NCBI GenBank assembly: GCA_003545125.1
Contig: DQCI01000159.1
Coordinates: 9,768-16,417 of the forward strand
Direction: 5' to 3'
Length of the DNA: 6,650 bases
Source of the DNA: Paracoccaceae bacterium
Lineage (GTDB): Bacteria; Pseudomonadota; Alphaproteobacteria; Rhodobacterales; Rhodobacteraceae
Position 1 is the stretch's first letter, and every line of letters starts with the position of its first letter. The translations under genes and the position numbers were made by a program. Below the pieces are notes generated by a model that was not told where the DNA came from, searched no databases, and saw nothing but the letters and a program-made list of their open reading frames with translations. Shown piece after piece: positions 5,936 to 6,650 of the stretch.

Positions 5936-6650
5936 TCAGTCGTCGACAGTCGCCATGCCGATGCGGGCATGGGTTGGATGGCGCGGCCAACGGCATCGCT
6001 GCCTCGGCCAGCCTTGGCGCGGTTGTCGCGGCCTGCGACGGCGCGCACCCGGATGTGATCCCCGCCGCGACGGCAAGTAACGCCTTCGTATCGGCGGTAC
6101 GGTAGGCCGGTTTCAAGATGGCAGATGTCCCGGACGCAACCGGGTGGCAGCCGGCGTAGCGCACCCCGCGCTGCCAACCCGCAACACGTACGAAAAACCT
6201 CCAGCACCTGAACGGAAGGGAGACTGCGTGATGTCCAAATCGGCCAATCTCGACGCGCCCCGCGCAAAGTGACCCGACGCCTCGGCAGGGCTGGACGGTT
6301 TTGGTCGGCGGTCATCACCACGTCCTGAGCTTGCGGTCACCGGTGTAGAACCCGACCGCCTCCTGGCAACAGGCCCGGTTCAGCGAGGCCCGGCTGGCGG
6401 TCTGCGCGATGTCGGTGCAGGCCGTGGTCATGTCCGGCTGTTGCGCGAGACGAGGACCGCACGGTCGCTGCGTGCGATGCCGAAGCCATGCTGAGCGGCG
6501 CGGACATCTTCGCTCTGTTGCCGCAGAGCCCGGTCGCTTAGCTGGCTCGCCGTAAGCTCGCCGCAAGTTCGCCCTGGGGCCTCCGATGGTCGGAGCGGTC
6601 TCGTCTTGCGCCGCGATCGGGGCGCACATCGGTTTCGCCATGGTCCGCTC
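5936..6650. other. Gene-poor region with no supported gene
   Basis: These 715 bases hold no reading frame that I recognise. Open frames on both strands are arginine- and proline-rich GC shadows. Two weak traces exist. One is a tiny frame MSKSANLDAPRAK at 6231-6272 with a good AAGGGAG (6216-6222) eight bases upstream. The other is a plus-strand stretch from 6349 (NPTASWQQARFSEARLAV, then hydrophobic to ~6440) that would continue in another frame as AACDAEAMLSGADIFALL to a stop near 6531. They could be the start and middle of one decayed gene, but I cannot name a family with any certainty. No tRNA, terminator or repeat was seen. Confidence 0.5.

Noticed and set aside
5624..6058. An intact 144-residue gene on the plus strand
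   Set aside because: Only the middle (about 5783-5935) resembles a protein family. The start is antisense to another transposase remnant and the end is GC shadow, so it is a fragment, not a gene.
6315..6641. A 108-codon minus-strand open frame near the right edge
   Set aside because: No recognisable motif, no convincing ribosome binding site, and an Arg/Pro/Ala-rich composition like that of the shadow frames.

Overview
The window is very GC-rich DNA whose coding style (long GC-biased frames, short purine-rich ribosome binding sites) and gene order suggest an alphaproteobacterium, most likely of the Rhodobacterales type. The assignment rests on gene content and style only; there is no rRNA or other marker here.

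Positions 1-5397 are a plus-strand myo-inositol catabolism (iol) cluster. In order it carries the 3' end of iolC (the DUF2090, aldolase-like half of the kinase), complete iolD, complete iolE, a 251-base non-coding gap, a complete phytanoyl-CoA dioxygenase (PhyH) family gene, and complete iolB. Together the iol genes cover most of the route: IolE dehydrates inosose to the trihydroxycyclohexane-dione, IolD opens the ring to 5-deoxyglucuronate, IolB isomerises that to 2-deoxy-5-keto-gluconate, and IolC phosphorylates it. The DUF2090 part probably performs or assists the aldol cleavage. The inositol dehydrogenase (iolG), malonate-semialdehyde dehydrogenase (iolA/mmsA), regulator and transporter are not in this window.

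The unusual gene is the PhyH-type Fe(II)/2-oxoglutarate oxygenase at 3421-4554. It lies between iolE and iolB and is only 18 bases from iolB, so it is probably co-transcribed with it. No step of the canonical pathway needs such an enzyme, which suggests an extra reaction feeding the pathway, for example on an inositol derivative. The gap before it holds GC-rich inverted repeats and a 15-base tandem repeat array, and may be where a second transcription unit begins.

Positions 5398-6650 hold no intact gene that I can support. They look like a mobile-element graveyard. There is the 3' end of an IS3-type transposase on the minus strand, frameshifted, with a plausible terminal inverted repeat. A perfect 16-base inverted repeat forming a long hairpin follows, then a fragment of an IS481-like transposase on the plus strand. 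The last ~700 bases are unassigned and contain only weak traces of possible decayed reading frames.
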